64,000 nt of DNA from Sedimentimonas flavescens. Lineage in GTDB: Bacteria > Pseudomonadota > Alphaproteobacteria > Rhodobacterales > Rhodobacteraceae. The notes beneath the pieces were generated by a model. It was not told where the DNA came from. It did no database searches and was given only the letters and a program-made list of their open reading frames with translations. The stretch spans positions 90,312 through 154,311 of the forward strand of contig NZ_JAHVAI010000003.1 of NCBI RefSeq assembly GCF_019264375.1, given 5' to 3'. Positions 10,801 to 18,412 of this stretch are shown piece by piece (the stretch's first letter is position 1; the number at the start of each line of letters is the position of its first letter). A program made the translations under genes and the position numbers.

Positions 10801-13439
10801 ACATCTGGCTCGGCGATATCGACAAAGAGCTCTTTTTGCCGTTCCTGCCGCGCCCGAGGATAGAAATTAGGCGGTTGATCGAGCGAAGTGGGGCTCAACT
10901 CCTCCTGAGCCTGCGAAACCAAGCCGGGTTTAATCAGATAGGTAAAGACAATACGTTGGCGGATCAGCTCGCCATGCTGTCCAATTGTTTTGTCGCCGGA
11001 GAGTTCGATCCATTCTATCGGCAACGCTTGTTTAACCTGTATTCAGAGACTTGGCGTCGGTTTCTCAAGAACGTAGCCGCTTCTGGCCGGGCGGCGGAAG
11101 GCATTCGAAGGCCGACGGAGGTTTTGGTGCAGCGTGGCCAGCAGGTGGAAGCGGTCAATCTTCATGATCAGGACGACGAGAATCTGAAAGATCCTGTCTA
11201 TATTTGCGATACGGGTCGACTTGGCGATCTCGATCTCTTGATGGCAAGCGGTCAGCTTTTCTTCAATTTGCCGGACTTTGACGGTGAGACGACAGGGGAA
11301 ATGTTCGAGGCCCTATACGGAAATCGTGTCCGCCGGGTTTCGAAAGTCGAATACACGCTTCAGGCTGACCACAGAGAAATCGCGGACGTGACCGGTGAGC
11401 CGATCAGAAACCTGGTGCCGGAGCTGCGGGCAATGATTGCGGTCGCCATTGAGGCATTGAAGGGCACCGAAGCACAGAGGCTGCCGTCGAACCGCTTGGA
11501 GGTGCTACGAAATCTCGATCTGATCATGCTCGCGCAAGCCAAAACCGTCCGCTTCTTTATCGACGGGATTAGCATTGCTATCGAGGATCTGAACCGAAAA
11601 TCGTTCAGTTTCACACGCAACGATGGCAAAACCTTGATCTTGCTCAACGCGACAGGTGAATTGAATTGGGAGATCCTGGACGGTTGCATTCTTCAGATCT
11701 GTGAGGCTCTGGGGCATGTCAGCCTTGCTTCGCATCTTCGATTGCTCGTATCTAAGCGCGGTTCGCGCGACCTTGGCGCGCCGGGCGAGAGTATTCAGGA
11801 TCAAGTCTCTGCGATGGCCGATACTTTGTTCTTGTCGCAAATTGAAAAGCGCGCTGCGCTCGCTACTCTTAGCGAAGGGTTGGAAACACGCGTGCCTCTC
11901 CTGCGCGCGGTTATACATTACGCTGCGGGATCGGATGCCCTTCATAAATTTGATGATCAGTTCGAGGCATTGGACAATGATCCAAGATGCCTCCGGACAC
12001 TTTGGGAAGATCTGTTGAAGGATACCCCACTAAGCCCGGACATGTTGGACGAGGTGATACGAGATGGTCACTCAGCACGGAACTTCAGGGAGATCCTCGG
12101 GTTAGAGTTTGCAGATTTCAACAAAAGCATGTTTGCCGTCGGGGAGGAAATGGATCTCTATCCCGAGCAGCATCGCCGGGCCTTGGACGCATTTGTGCGC
12201 GAGAACGCCCTCAGAATCACGCAATGCATCTTGTTTTCAGCGCGCACCTCACTGGAGGCAATTAAGGCGTTTGCGGGTTATGGCGACCTACGGTCAGCCA
12301 TTTATGAAATCGAGCCGGACGGGTCGTGGCTGGAGTTATACGAAGTGCCGCCCGAGGACCTGCTTAGAGGCCGCGTCAATGCGTGGCTTCAAGAAAACGG
12401 CGCGCTTGTCATGGATGATGACTTGGCGAACCCAAACGAGTTGACGGATGTTCGCTTCCACAACGGGACGCTTTTTCTGAACTTCTTTAAGAAAGCCGAG
12501 CCGATTGTGCGAGCGTGGTGTGCCAAGATGGGCGCACTTAATCGGGGAGGCCATTTCACGCAGCAGAATTCGGCTGACGCCGTTCGTAAGATGTTAGATC
12601 AAGTCGGCGCCCTCGACTTCAAGAAGCTCGACGAGGACATGCTCGTGCGTTGGTGCATTGAGATCGGCGTGTGGCCAGACGGCATGAAAGCATCCTTGAA
12701 GCTCGATGAGCTTGGGCTCTCCGACGATGACCTGAAGCAAGAAGAAGTCGAGGCGCGCAAGGTCAGCGAAGAGCGAAAGCGCGCTGCGCGCTCAGTGCCA
12801 TTTAATGGTCGCATGATCGATCCCGAAGGCGGCGTGGACTTTGGAGTCTTGACCGAAGAAATCCGCGCGTCGCTGCCCAAAGGCGAGATTTCTCGTTCTC
12901 TGAGTTTTCAGGCTTCTCTGGCGGCGACTGAGGACGATGATCATCGGCCGATCGGATCAAAGAAGAGCAGGAAAAAGCATGGCTCAGGGGGACTTCCGCG
13001 GAGCCCGGCCGAAAAGACTGAGTTTATTGGGCGGATAGGTGAAATCGTCGTGTATTCTTGGCTGAAGAATATCTTGAAAGGTCAAGATGTCGATGCAGCT
13101 TGGAAGTCGAGAAACGGCGGCTACATCACTGGTCGAGATGGCGATGACGGACTTGGATATGACTTCGAGGTATCATACGACAAGCAAACTTGGCGTATCG
13201 AAGTCAAAGCCAGTCTGAACGATCCTCAGGCATTTGAGCTTGGCGAGACGGAGGTCGCTGCGGCGAGGGAAGCGGCAAAGGGTAGGAGCGGTGTCCGATA
13301 CAAAATCGCCTACGTCAGCAATGTGTCGGATCCCAAAGAAACCCGAATTGAGCTTCTCCCAAACCCGATGACCGACGAGGGGGCTTCCTGTTTGAAGATG
13401 CGAGGCGAAGGAATTCGTTACAGTTTCAAGCGGCTGTGA
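7878..13439 (+). CDS. Giant GHKL-ATPase (sacsin-like) protein with C-terminal DUF3883 nuclease-like domain
   Basis: An 1853-residue protein. The N-terminus has a GHKL (Hsp90-like) ATP-binding fold: N-box ELIQNAYDA (about residues 76-84), G1 box YIANTGLPF (about 110) and G2 box GNKGLGFRSV (about 142), as in the sacsin N-terminal family. The long middle is helical and unassigned. The C-terminus (about 1714-1853) matches DUF3883: FIGRIGEIVVYSWL, then GYDFEV and RIEVKAS, giving the E...D...ExK pattern of PD-(D/E)xK nucleases. The ATG at 7878 is preferred because GAGGAA lies seven bases upstream; an in-frame ATG at 7833 has no good site. It lies 115 bases after the YhaN-like gene on the same strand. 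An ATP-gated nuclease in defence is the likely role. Confidence 0.83.
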   Translation: MPDQASDAIIVRRGDRVGSGEVASMSPRAFVETLASNKIKGFLGTIDADGTYLTEMAKSLTAQTTNVATDYRDRFLVELIQNAYDAQPAGQSDGRINVTLDLRAGEHGALYIANTGLPFTSHNVKSLSDIALSAKFVGQSIGNKGLGFRSVIQITDDPQIFSQNMDRVARDRFQGFCFRFAAQRDFDTLIENPIHRTLAKKDLPKFNIPVWLEEQDQVVCEFARQGMSTVIVLPFRDASATDATLRKVEELEAQDVPMHLFLDRMSELKVRVISDAGELMKSFSFSRSEERHELLGLTFSRVALGASGNYLVARKDVSEERMKATIAKAVEVNELDTYWNEWRGAGDVAVAVRLDAPHPASRIYTYLPMGEQAEAPFSGFLQGSFFPSSNRKNLDAEHLLNALILENARILVADSIWHLVGASGADLPVSLSDTEAATVVAELMSWRAVSSLKTKTDLCEAMAEVLVARFDCKKLDQAIIVPCVEMVDGERRLVWKTPEHARNWPSGLSVFGDAAVAERAREMHLWPIWPMSEALRARLSEFLGQGCEAYRETPSGEERARLVEIVAKCLSSSSPKSTTKWTDYFSELPVFMETSAKSLEGLRVLVGEDGTLCRAMSHAPNSVPGKRDNKRRRRKEIAVFSPPDRRRLGEADDLEIEPPARLRERFDFLWSELSWHDDLSKTRQFLQDNSLVEEFDREAIFRRLDQMLRDEGNKEVLRGGLRWAFELWRQARSSPRPFRMQPTFRFRVPVQNGDYVDAKEVIFSASWPEETLGSLLEGFLDVAPDALDEIKGVRRQLLAETKHHAFLNRHIEDWVAFLSELGVRRGLHPIRRTSRKALFRAGEIQDFSFVEHYGVMPAFGSFWRSYVLSEDQNALSLQHTTNYLISEPLLWFPCQGDFEAFSPACLQKYAMLVLKWLEAKPDFPSHVEVHHQHYTYADTRHWPMPLTAFLRAAPWLPMEGGKASEDAIASTLTSDIWLGDIDKELFLPFLPRPRIEIRRLIERSGAQLLLSLRNQAGFNQIGKDNTLADQLAMLSNCFVAGEFDPFYRQRLFNLYSETWRRFLKNVAASGRAAEGIRRPTEVLVQRGQQVEAVNLHDQDDENLKDPVYICDTGRLGDLDLLMASGQLFFNLPDFDGETTGEMFEALYGNRVRRVSKVEYTLQADHREIADVTGEPIRNLVPELRAMIAVAIEALKGTEAQRLPSNRLEVLRNLDLIMLAQAKTVRFFIDGISIAIEDLNRKSFSFTRNDGKTLILLNATGELNWEILDGCILQICEALGHVSLASHLRLLVSKRGSRDLGAPGESIQDQVSAMADTLFLSQIEKRAALATLSEGLETRVPLLRAVIHYAAGSDALHKFDDQFEALDNDPRCLRTLWEDLLKDTPLSPDMLDEVIRDGHSARNFREILGLEFADFNKSMFAVGEEMDLYPEQHRRALDAFVRENALRITQCILFSARTSLEAIKAFAGYGDLRSAIYEIEPDGSWLELYEVPPEDLLRGRVNAWLQENGALVMDDDLANPNELTDVRFHNGTLFLNFFKKAEPIVRAWCAKMGALNRGGHFTQQNSADAVRKMLDQVGALDFKKLDEDMLVRWCIEIGVWPDGMKASLKLDELGLSDDDLKQEEVEARKVSEERKRAARSVPFNGRMIDPEGGVDFGVLTEEIRASLPKGEISRSLSFQASLAATEDDDHRPIGSKKSRKKHGSGGLPRSPAEKTEFIGRIGEIVVYSWLKNILKGQDVDAAWKSRNGGYITGRDGDDGLGYDFEVSYDKQTWRIEVKASLNDPQAFELGETEVAAAREAAKGRSGVRYKIAYVSNVSDPKETRIELLPNPMTDEGASCLKMRGEGIRYSFKRL

Positions 13440-13701
13440 GTGAACAGGTGTAAATCACTGACCACCCTTGGATTTTCCGGAGGCGAATTGCGCTTAGTTG
13501 CGCGGCGATGTTACTTTTCAGTGTCGCGTAGAATTGACGAACATGCCCCGCGTCGCTGAAAGGTGCCCGCGTCTCGCCTCATGGTGAACTGCCTGACGCA
13601 GTCGTGAGGGGGGAGGCCATGACTGGCGCGGTCTGTTGGGGGCGGAAATGCGGTCAGGCGAGTTCAACCGTTGGTTCTGACAGGCAAAACGAAGCTTGGT
13701 C

Positions 13702-14055
13702 TCATGCTCCGGGGTCAACCTCCGCACGGACGATATTGCCGGCGGCATCAATGCCGACTCCACGTCCGAGAGACCGGCGCTGAGTAAAGAAGGCATGCTC
13801 GACGGCCGAGACTTCGCCCATTTTTTTGGTGAAGCTGTCGAGCCAGACACATTCTTCTTCGCCCAGATCTGTCGTGTCGAGCCTGCCTTCGAGTGCTGCG
13901 GTAATCCTGGCAAAATTGAAGGAGTCCGAGCTCTCGGCTGCCCTGCCGATCTTGATCCAATGCGTGATCTGTGCGGCAACTGACCGGCTATTAAGTTCGG
14001 CTTCGCGCCGGACCAGAGCCATAATGTCATCAGGAAGTTTGACAGATTGAGCCAT
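13702..14055 (-). CDS. ParD-like antitoxin, apparently without a toxin
   Basis: A 117-residue protein beginning MAQSVKLPDDIMALVRREAE, followed by SVAAQITHWIKIGRAAE. This is the ribbon-helix-helix signature of ParD-like antitoxins (PF11903-type), with a longer C-terminal tail containing a second small domain. The start at 14055 is preceded by AGGAGG at good spacing; the longer in-frame version is less likely. Antitoxins of this family normally bind DNA and a RelE/ParE toxin, but neither flank holds a recognisable toxin frame, so it is an orphan or acts as a plain regulator. It is convergent with the 5-gene defence-like operon. Confidence 0.72.
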   Translation of the reverse strand: MAQSVKLPDDIMALVRREAELNSRSVAAQITHWIKIGRAAESSDSFNFARITAALEGRLDTTDLGEEECVWLDSFTKKMGEVSAVEHAFFTQRRSLGRGVGIDAAGNIVRAEVDPGA

Positions 14056-14308
14056 GTTCCCCTCCTGTTCCAGCTTGAGGCTGGCAAGATGGCACACTTA
14101 AGTCAAGTTCAGAACATAAACGCTCAAGCTTTGAGTTTTGTCAGGCATCGACAGGAAGTCCATAACTTCCTTTCAAAATTTCTGAAAAGACCTGCAAGAA
14201 TCATGGCGTTCTTTGTGTGACGACAAACGCCCAGGCGTCTTTGACCATCGCGCTGTGTGCGTCAGTGAGGCCGTCTTCGCAGATCAATCTCTTAATGTGT
14301 GGTGCACC

Positions 14309-16654
14309 TCAATCCTTCTCCGGAACATGCGATCCGGAGCGACGCGCGAGATCCATCGCCCGCTTCCCAACGACTTCGATGAGCTCGGGGCGTCTTAACA
14401 AGTGTCGTTCTAATCGTTTTCTGGAAAGAAGGACCGCTCTTACCCCTGGAGCAAGAAGCGCCGCGGTGACGATCAATGAGGGAACGTCTGCCGCTGTGCG
14501 CGGTGGTTCGCCCATGCTGGCGAGTTCTTCAATCGCCGCTATAAGGTCGTCATCTGACCGAAGGCCGAGCCATCGACCAAAGGTGCTGCCGTCGCGGGCT
14601 GTTCTGGCGCGGATTGCTTCGGATCTCGCGCTCAGTTCCCTGATGCGTGCTTCTGTGGCAAGGCGAAGTTGGGCATGCAGGTCAGCGGCCAGTGAGAGTA
14701 GCTCCACGTGCCAATCCCGTAACAAAACCCTGGTCGCGGCACCTTGTAGGGGCATTGCCCCGATCAGGGCCGCGCATGCGACCGCGGGGCCGAAGATCAC
14801 GGCGCCGGCCGGACCGACGGCAACGAGGCCGGCGAGCCAACCGACTTTGCCTCCGGCGAATGCGAGCACCCCCTTGGCTCCCGCGTTCATGATCATCCAA
14901 GCCGGGAGATCCGTTAGTGGGACCCTGCCGCGCCACGCCTCGAGGCCTCCCCTCAGCAAACCAAGCTCCAGCGCGAGCTCAACGACGCCCGGATCCGCGA
15001 TGGAGGCCGCGTGGCCAAGTGCTTCAACAAGGTCAGCCTCTATGCCGGCAATCTCGAAGCCGGGCACCGTGCTGACGAGGTCGGCCCAGTCTTCGCCCCG
15101 TTCCCAGGCTTGAAGTGCAAGTTCGGCATTTGCGATCACGGGAATGTCGGGATATTTTTCGAAGTGCTCGGTGAGGTTCGAGATGTTCCCGCCACATTTT
15201 ATCTGCACCGGCGAGCCGTCAACCATCAGATCCAACCCGGCCGTGTTACTGTCAGGTGCAAGCGACACCGCGCGGCCATCGGCTATTAGACGGTTCATGA
15301 CAAGGCGCTCAGCCGTGTATCCACGCAACGAGTAACCCGCGGCGTCGGAGGCGAACATCTGTGCGTTTGCCGCGAAAGATACGGGATCGCCGAGATCGTC
15401 AATACGACAGAAATCCGCGGCTGCGATGACATCCGGGTTAATCGATGCGGCGTGCCAATACATCTCTCCGGCTGTGAGTGTTCCGGCCAGAAGTGCATCA
15501 GTAAGGCCAGCCTTCGTCGTCGTCGGAGGTAGTCGTCGATTCCATGGTGCAGGAGGTGTTCCGGCTATCGTGAAGATTGGCTTTCCGAGATGGCGGGTAA
15601 CGATGGCCGCGTGGCGTCGAAAAGCGCGCCGTTCGGATTTGGAAAGATGCGCCATCTTCGACTCGGGCGCTCGTGTCAAAGTCCGCATTGAGTCGAGAAA
15701 GCCAGCCACCCCTTCTTCGGGTTTCTCTTGCCCGCCGATGGCCAGTAGGACGCAGACCCTGGACGCGATTGCTGATCTGACGACGTCCCCGGTTTTGCCC
15801 GCGCCGAGCCAAACGATGGCCCCAAGGCCGACGATAAGCGTGACTGGGCTGACCAGGACGGCGAGAAGCGAAACCAGCGTCTTGCCGCCGACCAATGGGA
15901 CCCACGCACTGGCTTGAGCCGCAAGAATGTAGGGAGTGAAGCCGGCGTTGGCGACGATAGCTGCAAACATTGCCCATCCGCCGCCGGCTGCCATGGCAAG
16001 TTGCGCAGCCTGGTGCGCTTCTTTTACGGCCTCTGCCAACTGTGGATCCTTCGTCGCGGCTACCTGCTCCGCCTGTTCCATGATCGCGGTATCTTGCATC
16101 AATGCGAGGATTTCTTCCTCGACGATCGTTGGGAACGGCAGCGGCTCGGTGCCGTGCAGAAGACTTTTGAGCTTCCGGACCCTGCTGGCAGCGTTGGCAC
16201 CCAGTTTTTCCGACCACGATATGTTGTGAGCAATACACGAGTTCGTCCGTTTCTCCTCCTCAAGCTCCCGGGTTTTGCGGATTGTCGGCGAAAGCCGCTC
16301 CGAGGCGCGCACGGCAAGAGCCGAAGCGGACATCCGGGCCGAACGAGGCGAGAATGGGGTCTCCCCCTGAGCATCGAGACTTTTCGTCAGGGCAACCCAG
16401 AGGTGGTGGCGCAGTTCATCGTCGGTTACGGGAGATGCCGTGATGGTCTGGATACGATCTTGCATCTGCGCCGCAGTATCTTCCTCGAGCAGCCGCAATT
16501 TCTTACCGAGATCTTTCACCGCACCTTTCATGATGGTGAGACTGTCACCCGCAGCGAGAAGCGCGAGGTAAGTTGCGATCAGCACTCGATCGGCCTTTCC
16601 GATCCCTGACAGGATGGCCTCGGGCGAAATGGTGGCAGTATGGGTGTGCTTCAT
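14309..16654 (-). CDS. Large membrane protein with embedded PD-(D/E)xK-like nuclease core
   Basis: A 781-residue protein with no family I can name. Residues 1-220 are helical and charged. Two glycine-rich hydrophobic regions follow, at about 225-290 (GWAMFAAIVANAGF through VTLIVGLGAIVWLGAG) and about 590-655 (GVLAFAGGKVGWLAGLVAVG), each able to form two or more membrane segments. Between them, about 455-490, lie YTAERLVMNRLIADG and GLDLMVDGSPVQIKCGG, which read as the E, D and QxK elements of a restriction-endonuclease-like fold. The arrangement suggests a membrane-anchored nuclease or a pore-forming effector with a nuclease-like sensor. It stands alone on its strand. Function is inference only. 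Confidence 0.75.
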   Translation of the reverse strand: MKHTHTATISPEAILSGIGKADRVLIATYLALLAAGDSLTIMKGAVKDLGKKLRLLEEDTAAQMQDRIQTITASPVTDDELRHHLWVALTKSLDAQGETPFSPRSARMSASALAVRASERLSPTIRKTRELEEEKRTNSCIAHNISWSEKLGANAASRVRKLKSLLHGTEPLPFPTIVEEEILALMQDTAIMEQAEQVAATKDPQLAEAVKEAHQAAQLAMAAGGGWAMFAAIVANAGFTPYILAAQASAWVPLVGGKTLVSLLAVLVSPVTLIVGLGAIVWLGAGKTGDVVRSAIASRVCVLLAIGGQEKPEEGVAGFLDSMRTLTRAPESKMAHLSKSERRAFRRHAAIVTRHLGKPIFTIAGTPPAPWNRRLPPTTTKAGLTDALLAGTLTAGEMYWHAASINPDVIAAADFCRIDDLGDPVSFAANAQMFASDAAGYSLRGYTAERLVMNRLIADGRAVSLAPDSNTAGLDLMVDGSPVQIKCGGNISNLTEHFEKYPDIPVIANAELALQAWERGEDWADLVSTVPGFEIAGIEADLVEALGHAASIADPGVVELALELGLLRGGLEAWRGRVPLTDLPAWMIMNAGAKGVLAFAGGKVGWLAGLVAVGPAGAVIFGPAVACAALIGAMPLQGAATRVLLRDWHVELLSLAADLHAQLRLATEARIRELSARSEAIRARTARDGSTFGRWLGLRSDDDLIAAIEELASMGEPPRTAADVPSLIVTAALLAPGVRAVLLSRKRLERHLLRRPELIEVVGKRAMDLARRSGSHVPEKD

Positions 16655-16763
16655 GGAATCGCCAATATTCGCAAAGCGTTACCGTTCAGTTTTCACGTAA
16701 TGCAGTCGTGTGCCAAGAGGATACGGGCGTCTTTCCTGTCGCGATCTTTTGGCTTGGTAAATC

Positions 16764-16982
16764 GTGGCGCCCTTCCGCGCCGCTTACAGCACGCGATGGG
16801 CTATCAACGCTGGAGGAAGATTAGGCTACTGGATGGCAAAAAGCTTGGCCACTTTGGGTTGCGAAGTGCGGTGCACGCGACGGCGTGGTGTGTCTCACTC
16901 CCTGCTGACGAATTGCCCTCAGCAGTATCGCGATAATGAACGCGGTGAGCCGCTTGATATCCTAAGCGAGGCGGAGATGTAA
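16764..16982 (+). pseudogene. Possible 3' remnant of a lost gene (…LDILSEAEM end)
   Basis: A short plus-strand frame ends in NERGEPLDILSEAEM and a TAA. A perfect intrinsic terminator begins at the base after the first A of that stop. The protein-like composition at the end and the adjacent terminator suggest the 3' end of a real gene whose front was lost; upstream the frame looks random. I do not recognise the family. It could also be a chance frame. Confidence 0.25.
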
Positions 16983-17024
16983 TCAGATCCCGGAAATCGC
17001 CGGGATCTGATGGTCGCGTTTTTT
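16982..17024 (+). terminator. Intrinsic terminator, 12-bp perfect stem
   Basis: ATCAGATCCCGG (16982-16993) and CCGGGATCTGAT (17000-17011) form a perfect 12-bp stem with a six-base loop, followed after seven bases by six T (17019-17024). It points along the plus strand, where the only upstream coding candidate is the short remnant ending at 16982. Confidence 0.75.
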
Positions 17025-17087
17025 GGGTGAGTGTTCAGTGCCTTGATCGTTTGAACTGGAAAGGCACCTTCTTTCACAGGCTCTCCG

Positions 17088-17366
17088 TTACCAAACGAGC
17101 GCGGCCTTGTCGAACAGGGCAAGCTCTTCCTCCAGGAGCGCAAGGATTGTGTCGTAGTGCGTGGCGGCAAAGTCCAACGCGTCTTCGTCGGTTTCCTTCC
17201 AGACGGCATCATCGATATGGACAGCAATAGGACCCAGAGCCCGTTCGGCTTCGACCAAAAGGGGCTTGTCGACGCCGCCGATGTTAGCCGTGAAGTCGGC
17301 TTGGATGTAAAGGCCATCAGAAATGCAGATGCTCACGAGTTCGAGGATGGAAGCCTTGTTCGTCAT
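17088..17366 (-). CDS. Small acidic uncharacterised protein
   Basis: A 92-residue protein, MTNKASILELVSICISDG at the start and strongly acidic in its second half (DDAVWKETDEDALDFA, LLEEELALFD). There is no membrane segment or signal peptide. A GGAAA stretch lies a few bases before the ATG. It stands alone between the membrane nuclease-like gene and the exonuclease. I do not recognise it; size and acidity would suit an inhibitor or antirestriction-type protein, but that is speculation. Confidence 0.5.
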   Translation of the reverse strand: MTNKASILELVSICISDGLYIQADFTANIGGVDKPLLVEAERALGPIAVHIDDAVWKETDEDALDFAATHYDTILALLEEELALFDKAALVW

Positions 17367-17829
17367 ATTAGTTTCCTTGATGCTGGGTCCTCGGTTTTCG
17401 AGGAATCCCGTCTGTGTTTTTAATCAGGCAATTCGCCTTGACCGCAGCAGTTGACGGAGTGCGCGCTGCTACAGGGAGGAGATGGGTCTCTATTCTCAAC
17501 GCGGAAATTTTTTGTTTGACCCGCTTTCTGGTGATCGAACTACTTCGCAATGCGTGCGCTGGTAGCCGGTTTTGCGTTGTTAGTTGCGCAGTCATATCTT
17601 CGGCTTCCTGAGCCGCGTAGGGGGTTTGACCCTGTTTCGCGGCAGGAAAGCTCTGGGTCGGTGCGAGTCAGCGCTCAGCGCAACCCACCGCATCCACCGC
17701 GATCTGCACCGCGTTTTGCGTGCGAGTGCGCACTTGCGAATGAGCAAAGTTAGTGTTTGGGCAATAATCTGATCTCGGGGGGCGTCGCAGGTGATTGATC
17801 AGGCTGCGCGATCAGTTGATTCCCGTCGA
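17367..17829. other. 463-base gap without a supported gene
   Basis: Short frames exist on both strands but none has a convincing start, ribosome-binding site or protein-like composition. I see no strong hairpin, tRNA or repeat here. It probably holds the promoter of the acidic protein on its left side. Confidence 0.4.
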
Positions 17830-18324
17830 TCAAGGTATGTTTCGTGAAATCTGCAACGCTCTGAGCCATGCTGTCGCGAGCCGTGCTGAGTCTGGCCCTG
17901 CGCGGTGTGGCGGTTTTGATCGCTCAAGCCGCTCATACAAGTAATCCAATGCGGCCCCCGAAAAAGTTCTGGCGGCATGCTCGTGATAGTTCTCCAGGGG
18001 GCATGATGCCTCCACAAGCTCTTGAAGCCACGCGCCGTCGTAGTCTGGGGCGTCTGATATCACCAGTTCGCCACCCACGATGTGACGGTATGTATCGGCA
18101 ACTTTAGAAGCTAACGGAGCAAGGTCGAGCTCTTTGCGTGCAATGCCGTGTATTCGGTTCGCCGTTGGGTCCCACGCACTGTCTGGCCACTGGGCGCGAG
18201 GTCGGATCAATGACGACCACGTCTCCACGCGGCCATGGCTGATCCAGGACAGCCCGATTTCGATCGGCCAGCCCCGTAGTGACGATGCTTCGAAGTCGAT
18301 AAAGAATATCGAGGACTTTTTCAT
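17830..18324 (-). CDS. DEDDh 3'-5' exonuclease-like protein
   Basis: A 164-residue protein with the three Exo motifs of the DnaQ/DEDDh superfamily: FIDFEASSL (D10, E12) for ExoI, ISDAPDYDGAWL (about residues 88-99) for ExoII, and HRAGPDSARLA (about 139-149) with the catalytic His and Asp for ExoIII. All four acidic residues and the His are visible, so it should be a functional exonuclease domain acting on DNA or RNA 3' ends. It is a stand-alone domain, shorter than PolC epsilon or RNase T. It lies just downstream of the twin recombinase genes on the same strand, with an 88-base gap. Confidence 0.7.
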   Translation of the reverse strand: MKKSSIFFIDFEASSLRGWPIEIGLSWISHGRVETWSSLIRPRAQWPDSAWDPTANRIHGIARKELDLAPLASKVADTYRHIVGGELVISDAPDYDGAWLQELVEASCPLENYHEHAARTFSGAALDYLYERLERSKPPHRAGPDSARLATAWLRALQISRNIP

Positions 18325-18412
18325 TGTTCAGAGCTTGGCCTCTTCGCAAATATTTCTCCACGAGTTTCCATCAAAATTGCAGCTTAGCGCGTGCGCGGCC
18401 GCCCCTGATCCG

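Noticed and set aside
13696..13983. 95-codon plus-strand frame opposite the ParD-like gene
   Set aside because: The minus strand has the clear ribbon-helix-helix start and AGGAGG site; the opposite frame is a shadow.
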